Assembly (NCBI GenBank): GCA_001599755.1 | Contig: BCHX01000005.1 | Coordinates: forward strand, 70,800 to 134,799 | Source of the DNA: Gliomastix tumulicola | Lineage: Eukaryota > Ascomycota > Sordariomycetes > Hypocreales > Bionectriaceae | Length of the DNA stretch: 64,000 nucleotides | Direction of reading: 5' to 3' | Part shown: piece by piece, positions 46,055-57,360 of the stretch | Position numbering within the stretch: the first letter of the stretch is position 1 | How the letters are laid out: every line of letters begins with the position of its first letter | Translations under genes and position numbers: made by a program | Notes under the pieces: model-generated | What the model was told of the DNA's origin: nothing | Seen by the model: only the letters and a program-made list of their open reading frames with translations | Database searches by the model: none

Positions 46055-46784
46055 ATGCCGCCTCGTCATGGCAAAAGTAAGGAAGCACTCTGAAACTACG
46101 ATGCCCTGATTTCTGACTCCGGCGTTCAGCGGCTGGTCAGGACAATCAGGAACAAGTCCTGTCGTGGCTCAAGGCCGCGGGCTTCAACTCGGAAGAGGAG
46201 CTGTGGGCGGCCATCGACAAAACCGCTCGGGAGAACGCCGCAGACGATTCGCCCACGGACCTGCGCAAGCCCTTGCGCAAGCCCCTGCCTAGGGGGTGGG
46301 AGAAAGAAGCGAAAGACGCGAAGACTGGTATATCTATCCCACCTCCTATGCTCAAGCACCTTTCATCTTGAGAGGGAGTACGTCTTTTCCGTCGCCTCAC
46401 CTGCAGAGGAGGAGCATCGTCACGTCGACACACCCATCGCGCGTGGATGGTTAATTTCCAAGCTAAGCTCTCCGGCACGCGCAAGAACGATCCTGACATT
46501 GCACGCATCCGGGTTGCTCATATTGGCGACAACTTTCGGGCATTGCTGTTAATATCAACCGGATCACAACAATATCCAGGGAGCTGCTGCCATACCTCGC
46601 CAACATCCCTCCGCCAGTACCGCTTCCGACAGGTAGACGACGACAAAGAATATATTGTCTATCCCTCAAGAGCTTAGCACCACCATTCCACATCTAGAAG
46701 AGGTCATCAACGAGCCGAGCATTACTCAACCTGGGTACAGCTTCCTGTACCACGAAGCAAACTCCCAACAGGCTTGACGTCCTC
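46055..46784 (+). pseudogene. disrupted multi-exon gene, unknown family
   Basis: The start is convincing: ATG CCG CCT CGT CAT GGC AAA at 46055, a 53-bp GTAAGG..TTCAG intron (46077-46129) with a CTGAC branch site, then an exon to 46327 encoding NQEQVLSWLKAAGFNSEEEL and a Lys/Pro-rich stretch. A second intron (46328-46406) follows. As spliced, the frame closes at 46552 after 121 residues. Better protein-like sequence continues in changing frames: DPDIARIRVAHIGDNFR, then ITTISRELLPYLANIPPPVP, then IPQELSTTIPHLEEVINEPS up to about 46784. This pattern indicates several small frameshifts, so the gene is probably dead. The family is not recognised. Confidence 0.4.
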
Positions 46785-47073
46785 CTGCAACGTGCTTAGG
46801 GCCGTACTGAGCTCTACACTCATCTGACCAGCCACAGCCACCCTTCCAGGCTCGACGATCAGGCCCAAGTGCATCGCTACCTCAAAGGCATTTACAGACT
46901 GTCCTGAATTCCAACAAAGCCATGCCAGGGTGCGAGACGTGCGGCTCCAGTAACGGCGAAGTCGACGGGAAGCCATGTCTTACTTGCGCCAGAGATTAAC
47001 TACCTTCATGTACGTTGTGCAGATGCGACTAACGTATTGCAATCATCGCTGACATCCAGGAGGGAAGGCTACT

Positions 47074-47661
47074 TTAAAATTTCGGTTGAGAGGGTCGGTG
47101 GTGGAGAGGGGAAGGGATGGAATGGAGTTTCAAGCGCTGGGCCGTGCATCCTGCTCTACAAAATATACCGTCGTTGTTTTCGGCTAGCCCTGTCTCTGCA
47201 GAACGCTCAGCGTCTGCTTCTCGGTGAGCCCGACGCGAAAGATCAGGTCGCGAGTGGCTTCTATGAGCTCTGGGCTTTCTCTGGTGCGAGCTTGCTGTCG
47301 TGGGAGACCCCAGCTTGCGACTCGGGCGATATGTGCTGAGATTGACGGCGACATGGAAATGCTTCTGAAGCTTGTGCTGAATCCTGCTTCGAGAGACGCC
47401 GTTCAGGTAAAGATGGATTCTTGACTCCAAGAAGAGAAGGGGGCGTGGCCTCACTCTGAAATTGGCTTGCAGTGATGATACTGGCCTACGGTGGCCTAGC
47501 GTCAGGGGTTTTGCTGGTTGACACCTTCCCAACTTGGAAGGGGTGAAGCCGCTATCAGGAATTACAGGCCCATCCCTTCCATCCTGAATCACCAACGCCG
47601 TAGAATGGCTACCGGCCAACAACGTCGCTATATCATATCCACGTCCCAAATCCATCGCCAC
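47074..47661 (-). pseudogene. possible gene relic
   Basis: A 195-codon minus-strand frame is open, but an alternative frame in its second half looks more like protein (ESPELIEATRDLIFRVGLTE, then KQTLSVLQRQG). That suggests an indel or an unseen intron. Evidence is limited to composition and frame length; no domain is recognised. Confidence 0.22.
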
Positions 47662-47976
47662 AGGTAAAAGTTATAATTGGCGGCTAAAACTGTGGTCAGG
47701 GATTCGCCTAGGGACTTTATAATCAAGAAGGGCCAGGAATTGATTGATTTAACCCAGTGCGTGGGGTTTGCGCGGCTCTAGATTACTATATGAGTGTAAG
47801 AAATGGGCGCGTGGTCGGTGCATGCTCGTAGGATTTGCGCTCTTTTTCCGGCCTGCGGCTGCAGCAAGCCTGCAAGGGCCACACAACATAGTGACAGAAG
47901 ATGCTACGGCCCATCGAAGCTTATGCCGACAGCAGGAAGTGTTTGTGCTTTTTGCGTGGCCGTTGTTTCAAAAATT

Positions 47977-48000
47977 NGTNNNNGNGGGGGGGGGGGGGGG
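47977..48000. other. ambiguous bases followed by G run
   Basis: Positions 47977, 47980-47983 and 47985 are N and are followed by 15 G residues. The neighbouring sequence is ordinary. The consensus failed at a homopolymer, so this is a local assembly weakness, not a biological gap. Confidence 0.9.
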
Positions 48001-48231
48001 AAGTTGTGTAATTACTCGCTGCAGTGGAAGTACAAACCGATGTCGAGGATAAACTTCGGCGCGCTAGAAGGCTAGTCTCAAAAGGTACTCTTGAAGCCAC
48101 GTGATCTGTTCTTGTCTTTACCCACTGTCGCCCCACCTCAACATTATCATCCCAGGCAACATCGAGAGACGAAAACAAGGCATCAATCAGTGATCAAAGC
48201 CGCCTCCTAGTAACGCGATTAAGACCTTGCC

Positions 48232-49650
48232 ATGCTGCAAGAGGCCATCGCCGCGTGGATTACTGATATCCGCGAATCTTCACTGCCTTCACCGCCTGCA
48301 AATCATCAACATCAGCCACAATCTACGAAACGCAAGCGAGGGAGCGCGTCGCGCGCGCCAGCCCATGTCTACTCGAGTCCGCCCTCCTCTCCAGAGATGG
48401 ACACGCAAACAACACCGAAGCGTAAGCGGCAACGACAACCCGCCGAGGACGCCGAGGTCGCCGAGGTCGACCTGACCCCTCGTCCCTCCAACAGCGCCAG
48501 CGCGTTAGCGTACAGCTCGGCCAGCTCTGGATTGTCTGGATCACGATCCAGCCTCTCGTCACGATCACTCTCGCCTAAGAAACAACTGATGGACTTGAGG
48601 CTGGATGATGACGGGCTAGAAGTACGGCAGCTCGATATGGACGCTGCGCCCGAAGGAATGGAACGTCTGCTACGCAGAATGGAGGAGGTGCAGAGTGGCA
48701 TCGAGATTCTGCCCGACTCCCGACGTGAGGACATCTTTAGCAGTCCAGCTGGAGCACGATTCAGCGATACAAAATCATGGCGACAGTCTTTCAAGCCGCC
48801 CGGTGAGGAGGAGGATAGACTACCCGGCAGGATACCTTTGATGGAAGAAGTTGTGCTCATATACGAGATGGCCAAGCAGTGTCGAACTGAGCTTCAGGAC
48901 GAAGCCGGGTGGAATGTCGAGGTTCATTCTCCTCTTCTCAAGTCCATCTTTCGAGAGCCTGGGTCCGCACGTGGGAGAGATGACTTCAATTTCCGCATAT
49001 GCACGACAGCGCGACCGAGCCCCGAATTCCTGCCTCAACGGGCACCCGCCAAGATGGTCGACTTTTGCATCTTCGTCGAAGCCCCCTCGCACGATCATGA
49101 GCGGATACAGCCATACCATCATCTCAGCCGCCGTACACCGACGCGTTCAGTCAACCACACGGACTTTGCTCCTCTGCAGCTGCGCCCCATACTCCTGAGC
49201 ATTGAAACGAAAAGACCAGATAAGGAGCTAGATGCTGCCAACTTGCAAATTGGAGTGTGGCATGCTGCGCAATGGTCATTCCTGACGTGGGCCATCCGAC
49301 AATCTATAGTAACGGGGGTAGCTGGAGAAGGGGGGAGGGAAGGACGGCAAAATTCACAAGCACGAGCCTCACCTGCGCTATCAGTACAGTCACAAGTCGA
49401 AGAGCGAATGAAACATCTGACATTCATCCCCGGCATACTGGTTCAGGGCCACAAGTGGTCGCTCGTTCTCTCTACGCGCGAGGGGTCCAAGACAATTCTT
49501 TGGACAGAATGGGATATCGGAAGCACCACACAAAGTATCATGAATATTTATAAGGTCATCGCCGGACTACGAGAGCTGGCGGGCTGGGCGAGGGATACCT
49601 ATCTACCTTGGTGGCAGGAGAATGTTTTACAAAGAGATACTAGTACTTAG
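48232..49650 (+). CDS. PD-(D/E)XK nuclease-like domain protein
   Basis: This is an intronless gene of 472 residues starting at ATG 48232. The N-terminal third is disordered, with basic stretches (TKRKRGS; PKRKRQRQ) that look like nuclear localisation signals and Ser-rich runs. The C-terminal part has the layout of the fungal PD-(D/E)XK nuclease-like domain: a helix with LQDEAGWNVEVHSPLL, a strand KMVDFCIFVE with the candidate catalytic Asp near residue 277, then HTDFAPLQLRPILLSIETKR in which the Glu and Lys near 325-327 supply the E-x-K pair. Such genes are abundant in accessory regions of Pezizomycotina and are often species-specific. Nuclease activity is predicted, not shown. The gene lies between relics and the RIP-affected island. 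Confidence 0.8.
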   Translation: MLQEAIAAWITDIRESSLPSPPANHQHQPQSTKRKRGSASRAPAHVYSSPPSSPEMDTQTTPKRKRQRQPAEDAEVAEVDLTPRPSNSASALAYSSASSGLSGSRSSLSSRSLSPKKQLMDLRLDDDGLEVRQLDMDAAPEGMERLLRRMEEVQSGIEILPDSRREDIFSSPAGARFSDTKSWRQSFKPPGEEEDRLPGRIPLMEEVVLIYEMAKQCRTELQDEAGWNVEVHSPLLKSIFREPGSARGRDDFNFRICTTARPSPEFLPQRAPAKMVDFCIFVEAPSHDHERIQPYHHLSRRTPTRSVNHTDFAPLQLRPILLSIETKRPDKELDAANLQIGVWHAAQWSFLTWAIRQSIVTGVAGEGGREGRQNSQARASPALSVQSQVEERMKHLTFIPGILVQGHKWSLVLSTREGSKTILWTEWDIGSTTQSIMNIYKVIAGLRELAGWARDTYLPWWQENVLQRDTST

Positions 49651-50343
49651 CATAATGACACAGTCGCGACTCTAGCGAGAAACTCAGACACCTGTTCGAA
49701 CAGTCAGCTTGCAGTGCCCTGCACCGATGAGTTGAGAACCCTCTCCTCTCCTTTACTCCCTAGTAAACCGCGTTTTTACGCCATAAATATGCTTCATCTC
49801 AGCGCAAACCAGCCCCAGTCAGGGGTACCGCACGGGTCACAGTGACCATGTTCCGCCATAACCATTCTTTCATAAGTACAGATAGACAGACAGGAAAGCA
49901 GTCTCCCCAGATCCACTCTCAACTACGTACAGAGACCGAGTTCCCGCTCTCGTCCTTGGCCGTTCGGCACGGCCGACAGCATCACGCCGTTACCGCACGT
50001 ATTGTTGGGCTGGGGGGAAGCAACGGGTCGAGGATGGCAATGAGGAGGGGTGGAAGCGGCGGAAGAGGGAAGTGAAGGTGAAGGAAGAGAGAGGAGAAAA
50101 TTTTAGGCATTGCTCGAGCCGATCATGGACGAGCACCCGGTCAGCACTTGGGAACGACACTTCCGATGTCTGAGTGGAAGTTTATTGGAGACCGCTGGTC
50201 TGTCCATCCTTTCCACTTACGCTGGGTACACCACAAATTCCTAACACTAGCAGCAGGATGAAAGTAGGGGTATAGAGCGACGCATGATTGTGCTGAGCTA
50301 CTGGCTACTTCCTTGGACCACGGGGTCTATGCTGAAAGGAAGA
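49651..50343. other. intergenic region, no gene seen
   Basis: This is the convergent 3' spacer between the nuclease-like gene and the Fta2-like gene. There are short frames only, with no repeat or RNA recognised. Confidence 0.45.
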
Positions 50344-51281
50344 TCACTGTTTGACTACTTCCCTAGCATGTCTCTGCATGTACTGGCTTGGAAACCAGGC
50401 CGCGTGCCAGGGACAGATGAGATCTGCCATGTCCACCAATATCCCGCTACCTTTCCAATTCTCTGCTCGTAGCGGCACCATACAGAACCCAGAGAGCCAG
50501 AAGAGATCCAACTGATCTTGTATAACGTCGGAAATTACAGGGCCATGGGAGGAGCCGGGCACATACTCGTATACAATGGCATGATATTCTTCGCCCCGCA
50601 CAATATTGCGTGTCAAGCGCTTCTTCATTCGCACTTCGGGCGGTCGGGTACGTGATGGTAATGCGCAGAGTTGCTCGCCACTCAGCATTGTCCAGCCGTA
50701 ACATTTCCTCAGATGAGGCGCAGCGCTGTACTGGATTGCTCCCGGAGTATTTTGGAACGGCTGCTGGCGGCGGCCTTCATCGGAAAAGGCATAGAGATTC
50801 CTGGCAGCATCGCGGATTGATTTTGGTTCAGGATTAAGCCAGATCGAGCCCTGCGAGTGTTCAATCGCAAGTCGAATTGCGTCAAGGAGGGACGCGTTTT
50901 GACATTCCCGCTGGACGGCCCAGTATCGCGTGCTATCTGGGGCGTGGTTGTCCCAAAACTACATTTTCAGCTGAATGGCTCTCCAGGGGCGACGGACCAA
51001 CGTACGACTTTCAAGGCATATGTGTGGCCGCAAATTTCCACTTTCCAGACAACGCCATCCACTCCGAAGCCTAGCAGTCTGGTAAACGCTATCTCTCCCT
51101 CCAGTTTGAAGCGTTTCAAGCGAGGATGACGAAGGTTTTGCCAGGTGCAGCCGGTGGTGGATGACTCCCCCATGAACGCGTCGTCAAGAAATACCTGCTG
51201 TTTTTCGGTCTGACACTTTGCTTCGAAGTTCGACACTCGCGGCTGGGGGGGTTTCCATTTGATGCGTTCGGATAAAGACAT
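50344..51281 (-). CDS. Fta2-like (kinetochore Sim4 subunit FTA2 family) kinase-fold protein
   Basis: This is a two-exon gene: exon 1 is 51281-51006, exon 2 is 50958-50344, with a 47-bp GTACGT..TGTAG intron carrying a GCTGA branch site. It encodes 296 residues. Splicing joins GHTYALKV directly to FWDN, giving the ALKVFWDN block typical of the family. Before it lies a glycine-loop-like LLGFGVDGVVWKVE. Later come YHAIVYEYVPGS (hinge region) and PLRAENWKGSGILVDMADLI, where RAEN replaces the usual catalytic HRD..N and LVDM replaces DFG. It is thus kinase-fold but probably inactive. Named after yeast Fta2, such proteins are expanded in filamentous fungi and most members are unlikely to be kinetochore components. 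It sits at the edge of the AT-rich island, apparently intact. Confidence 0.75.
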
Positions 51282-52132
51282 GACTGTTTACGATTGGGGA
51301 TGAAGCTTGCTCGAACGCGTGCGCGCTTCCCAGTTTGGGATATGGATCCTCGGAGTAAAGTAAATCCGCCGATTCGTACTTGTCGTCATTAGCGTCATCA
51401 GTGCGCTAGCACGTGGTGGAAACAATTCTTGAGACGCACGACCATACAGTTTGGTAGGCAGACGTCTCATGTTTTCTCTCCACCACGTCCCGCCGTCGGT
51501 GGTAGTGGCGGTGTAGCTGACGATCGTGCTCAGTACGGCGTCCTCCAATCAATAGATCACTAATCTAACAGCAATAAAGATCAAGACCAACCAGATGAAG
51601 CTATCTGGTGAGCAGGTTCATAGACAGTGAACCTGCTTAAGATGAATCCTTATAATTATATATTAAATCCTTTAAGTATAGAGCCTTAGCCTTAATTTAA
51701 AGGAGTATTATATTATAAATTTCTTTTTTAATTTTAATATTAATATTTTAATTTCTTTAATTTTATTATATTTAATTTTATTAAAAGTATTAAAGTTAAT
51801 TTAAATATATTATTAAGGTATAATATAAAATTTTAATTTTTTTTAATATATTATTAATTTTTAATATTATTAATAAAATTAATTTTATTAATAATTTTAA
51901 TTAAATAGTATTTATTTTAAATATTAATTTATTATTATTTATAACTTTAAAGTTTTAATATAAAAAAATAATAAATTAATATTTATTTTATTTCTTATTT
52001 TTTATAAAAATTAATTTTAATATAATATATTTAAGTTTATATTTTATATATATTTTTTTTAATATTAAAAAACTTATTATAATTTACTTAAAAAGTAATT
52101 TATTATATATTTAAGTTTATAAATATTATTAA
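51282..52132. other. transition into the AT-rich island
   Basis: Ordinary base composition ends near 51640, and from there the DNA is almost only A and T, with no frame longer than a few codons free of stops. This is the look of RIP-mutated DNA. No gene is visible. Confidence 0.7.
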
Positions 52133-52946
52133 TATTAGTTTAGCTTCTTTAATTAATAAAATTAAAGCCTTAAGTTAAATAATAATATATAATACTTAAA
52201 GATTAATCTTTTATTTAAGTGAATTTCTTTTAAAATAAGGAGAAAAGCTCTTTATATAAAGAGCTCCTTTTATTTATAACCTTTAGTATTTAACTAATAT
52301 ATATATAGTTATTTAATTATATATTAATATAAAGTAAGCACACTTAACTTAATAAATAATACTATTATTAAACTTAGAAGAATTTAGTACTTTTAGGCCT
52401 AGGCCTAGAAGAACCTAAAAGCTAGATAGCTTTTATAAACTTATATAAAATATACTATAATATTTTAAGATTTAGCTATATTATTATTATACTCTTTTAA
52501 CTATATATTAATTATTAAAATCTCTTTATTATTATTAAGACCTTATTCTTATAGGCCTTTTACTAACTAAGATATTATTATATTTTTTTTAAATATCTTT
52601 TTACTTTATTTTTATTAATTTTTTTACTTATTTTTAGAGATATAATTTTAAGATTTTATATACTACTAGATTTAATCTTTCTTTATTTATATATTAAATT
52701 TTACCTAAAATAGACCTATTTTAGTAAAATTAAGCTATAGTATATTTTATTAAAATAAATAAAATTATTTAAGTATAATAAATTAATATTTACTCTTCTT
52801 AATAAATAAAAGGAGCTCTTTATATAAAGAGCTTTTTCCTTTATTTTAGAAGAAATATACTTAAATAAAAGATTAATCTTTAGGTATTATATATTATTAT
52901 TTAATTTAAGGCCTTAATATTACTAATTAAGGAAGTTAAACTAATA
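52133..52946. mobile_element. inverted-repeat element (about 145-bp arms)
   Basis: Two arms of about 145 bp, 52133-52277 and 52802-52946, are inverted copies of each other with few differences. Landmarks are AAAGCTCTTTATATAAAGAG at 52244 and its inverted partner near 52813, and AAAGATTAATCTTTTATTTA facing its complement near 52870. About 520 bp of AT-rich sequence without coding character separates them. The structure fits a non-autonomous terminal-inverted-repeat DNA transposon or a foldback element that has been RIP-mutated. A target duplication could not be fixed because the flanks are too simple. Confidence 0.6.
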
Positions 52947-52972
52947 AATAGTAATATATTTTATTAAAATAA

Positions 52973-53187
52973 TGTCAAGGGTCTCACAGTAGGAGTGGGT
53001 TATACTATGAATACACTTTATAAAGATAGGGTTATTATATATTATAATATTTATTATTATCCCCCTTTAACTAATTCTCCTTTTAAGCTTCTTTTATACC
53101 TAGGGATCCACTAGGCTTTCTTAGGTCTAGTGCCTTCTATTCCATAATTTTATTAATTTAGTAGGGCCTCTTAGCCTATATATAATA
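52973..53187 (-). repeat. 3' LTR (left copy)
   Basis: This 215-bp repeat begins TGTCAAGGGTCTCACAG on the plus strand and is preceded by AATAA. It is collinear with the right copy over its whole length, with differences that are mainly transitions. It retains more C and G in its left part, while its right part is more AT-converted than the other copy. Confidence 0.9.
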
Positions 53188-56100
53188 GGTTGCCCCTCAC
53201 CTATTAGTATACCCTACACCTAAGTTTACCTAGGGTTCTTCTATTTATTTATTTATATAATTCTATAGTTATATAGGTTTATTTAAAATCTTACCTATAT
53301 TACTATCTCTTCCTACTTTATATAGCTTCCCTATTCTTTTCCCTACTTTATATTTTAGGTTCCTCCTCTTACCTTCTCTCCTTTATATTTTCCCCTTTCC
53401 TCTCTTTTATAATCCTTTATTATATTTAATATTAAAGATAATAGCTTTAGTCCTAATAGTAGTAATACTATTAAATTATTAGGTTCTAGTATTATAATAT
53501 ATATAAGCACTTATTATACTATACCTAATATAGGTTAATAAGTCCTATAAGACCCCTTACCTCTCCCTAGGTATTTACTAGTTAATCTTTCCCTAGTTAT
53601 TCTACTATTTATTATTAATATATAATATACCTCTATATATAGACTCCTAAGGAGGGTTTATATTAGCCTCCTTATCTTTATATTTATAATCTTAATAGTA
53701 TAGTATTTTCCTTATTATTTTCTTTATATTTTATTAATTAATTTCTTAAGTTATATAGCCTCTTCCTTAAACTATACCTACTATAGTTCCCTCTATAAGG
53801 AGTATAGCTATTTTATAGATAAGGTAGCTAAGGCCTTTACTCTTACTTTTTAGTTCTTCCTAAAAATATATTAGGAAGTTCTTTTAATTTAGGTAAATTA
53901 CCTCTTTTCCTTTTCTCTTAATTAGCTATTAACTTCTTAAATAGGATTTAAAAATAGCTCTTAACTATCCCCTTACTTACTAATAGGTAAGTATTTATTA
54001 TACTACCTACTTAGCTTTATAAGTATTAAACTATTATAGTAGCCTTTAAGCTCTTAAGTAAGAAGTATATACTTAGGAGCTTTATTATTATAAGGGGGTG
54101 AATACTACCTATATCTCTACCCTAGCTACCCTTAATATAGCTACCTATTTATATATTCTAGCTTAAAATACTAGCTATAAGGTATATTTTCTTAAGTACT
54201 TCTTTAAGATTAATTAACTAATAGGGTTTTAGGTCTCTATATTTATTCTTCCCACTAATATAACCTTATTAGTCTCCTTATCCTATATGCTATTAACTAC
54301 TTAGGTTATACCCCCTTTTACTTCTTTAAGGCCTACTACTTCTATATTTAATATACTTATTACTATAGGTGTTACTCCCTACTATTATTCTCCTATTAAA
54401 GCCCCCTTATTAAATACTTTATATATTCTATCTATATCTACTTACCCTATTTACTTAACTATTAGGATTTTATAGGTGATTACTACTTTTATACTTATTT
54501 CTATAGTGTTAGCTACTTCTTCTACTCCTACTATAGCTACCCTAGTTATATCCTTAGAGAATCCTTAATATAAGTATCCTTAAATAAAGACTAGAATAGA
54601 GGCTTTAAGTATTTAAACTCTAATACTAAACCCCACTTTATATTTTATTATAGGTTTCTAATAGAAGTTTATTATAGCTTTAAAGTAGTAACCTTAGGCT
54701 ACTTTAACTACTTAACTAGCTTTATTCTATATTACTTTAGTAGTTATTACTTTAGGTTCTTATTAAGCTCTTATCTCTACTTTTATTATACTATTACCTA
54801 TTACTTTTACCTTTATCTTTACTTTAGTTACTTCTATTTTCTTTAAGGAATAAATAACCTTTCTTTAATTACTTAGTTTAAACCTCTTTTAGGGGATTTC
54901 TACTTCTTTAGGTTCTTTTACTCTAGTTACTATAATATCTATAGTTTTACCTTATAGCCTTTACTCTTCTCTTAACCTAATTATAGTAGATAAGGATACT
55001 AATAAGGTGAATTTTATTACTTTTAATAAAGATATTAGTAATAATATAAATATAGCTTCCTAGTAAGTGGTAAACCTTCCTAGATTTCTATAGATTTTAT
55101 TATTCTTTTTAGGCTTATTTTATAGATTATATAAAAACTAAGATATTACTACTATTATTATTCCCTCTAATATAAATTCTAATAACTTTACTACTCCCTT
55201 ATATAACTTTAATCTTAATAATTAAGACCTAGTAAGTACTACTATATTTACCTACCTTTTCTATAATTCCTCTCTTTAATATTTTCTAGGTTAAGGATAG
55301 AGATAACCTTTTAAGTACCCTATATCTTCACTTAATAGGTATATAATTATATTAAAACTCCTATACTATATACTTCTTCCACTATACTATTCTAGATCTT
55401 TTATATAAAGCTTATAAGGGCTATTATAACTATAGTATATACTAGGAGGACCCCCTCTTTTCACCTTTTTAAAATCTAGTATTTACTATTATTTAGGAAT
55501 ATAGTACCTAAGAGGCTAAATCTATAAAGCTCTCCCTCTAGGAGTATTATAATAAAGTATTTTATTACCTAGAGCTTATAGTTAAGGGTAAACTATGCCT
55601 TATTTACCTTAGCCCCTCTACTCTTATTAAGTTTTCTCCTATAGAGGTCTTTAAATAATATAACCCCCTTAGTGGTTTTATAAATTATTAAATTTCTAAA
55701 TTTAATATTTTTAATACTAATAGTATTTAGTATAAGTATACCCTATAGTTTTCCTTTTACTTTATTATCTTCTAGTAGTATAAAGTATTTTAGTCTATAG
55801 AAAATAAAGATAAGAGGGCTATTATAGGTTAAAATTATTTAATCTTCTACTATAACCTCTTTCTTATTAAGACTTAGTGGATTCTCCTTAGCTTTAGGTC
55901 TATTTACTATAATTAGTTCTTATAGATCTATTAAGATACTTACTCTTAGATCCTAGCTTAGTGTCTTAATATATAAGAGAAGACTTAGATCTCCTACTTC
56001 CTTCCTACTAAAGATTACTTAGCTAATTCCTTTAGGAATTTTATTTATTATAACTTTTATATTAATATAGATTTAGTTACTACTAAGTAGTATATCTAGT

Positions 56101-57179
56101 AAAAGTTTAGCTACTTTAACCTAAGTAGTTAGAAGAAGGGGATTCCTCCTACTTTCTTTTAAGATTTAGGCTATAATACTACTTTTAATAATATATATAG
56201 TAATTAGTAAAGGATAGGGTTTTAAGGGGATTTTATAGGGTAACCTAGTTAATTTATAGTATTCTTACTACTTTTAAAATTAAAGATTATTTTTATACTT
56301 TTATATTAATATATTATTAATAAAGTTATATTTTATAACCTAAGAGTTTTTATTAAAATACCCCTTTTATTTTACTAAATATTCTCTTTATAATTTTAAG
56401 CCTTAATAAGATAAAATTTTATTAATTTTATATATTTCTTCTTCTAGGAAGGGGTAGTTAATTAGCTTTATAGGGTTTTCTCCTATAAATAGCTTAAGAT
56501 ACTCTATATTAAAGATATTATAGATTTTAATTAATAAAGGTAATTAAAGTTAGTATATATTACCTAATAGTAATATATCTTATATTTAATATAGGCTAAT
56601 AAACTTTTTTATAAGTTTTTTAAATACTTTCTTTAAAGGTAAATTCCTAGTACTAAGTATTACCTATTATCTTACGTGGAACTTACTAGGATTTCGCTTT
56701 TTATTATAATATTATTTATATAATTATTATACCTACTATAGGGACTAGATTACTATATCTTATAGGTCTTATAGTTCTTTAACTCTTTGGTTAGCTTCTA
56801 TAGAGTTTAGTTTTTCTAAGTATAGGTTTATAATAGTAGCTAGTATTTTTAGGTTAAACTCTATAAGTATTCTTATTAGGCTTTCTAAAGTACCTAAGTA
56901 TATTATATTATTTAATATAAATTCTACTATATCTAAGTGTAAAGGCTAATTTATTTATTTCTTAAAGGTATAGTATTAAAGGTATTTCTTAAGGGTTTAA
57001 TTTATATATTTTATTTAGTTATCTATTTATAGGTAATAGGTAATACTTAAATATTATTTAATTCCTAGGAGGAAATATAAAGATCTTTAATAGTTACTAG
57101 TAAAGATCCTCCTATAATTAGAGATAATCCCTTCTAGTAGTTTATACTACTTAAAAACCCTTTAAAATAGAAGGGATAT

Positions 57180-57360
57180 TACTTATTTTAAAGATATCTT
57201 CTTTATAATAGTGAAGTAAATAATATACTTTATTAGTTAATCTACTACTACTAAAATAGTATTATATTTCTTACTATTTCTATCTTTTATAGGTGGTAAG
57301 TTTATAATTAAGTTAAGGGATATTTTACTAAAAGGTTATTTAGGTATAAGTAAAGAATAT
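57180..57360 (-). mobile_element. integrase remnant of the retrotransposon
   Basis: On the minus strand a degenerate frame reads INLPPIKDRNSKKYNTILVV followed by a VD-containing segment, matching the first part of a retroviral-type integrase core of Ty3/gypsy elements (the DFI..LP and ILVVVDRLTK blocks). Asp and other G-containing codons have become Asn and Ile codons, as G-to-A change would produce. Stops interrupt it. Confidence 0.7.

Noticed and set aside
50959..51005. Frameshift and stop codon in the Fta2-like gene
   Set aside because: A 47-bp intron with GTACGT, a GCTGA branch site and TGTAG removes both and yields the family block ALKVFWDN, so the gene is intact.
55440..56240. Plus-strand frame with stops only at possible Gln codons, as a putative RIP-mutated ORF
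   Set aside because: The stop density (about one in nine codons) is what random AT-rich DNA gives, and the minus strand can be read equally well. No domain emerges.
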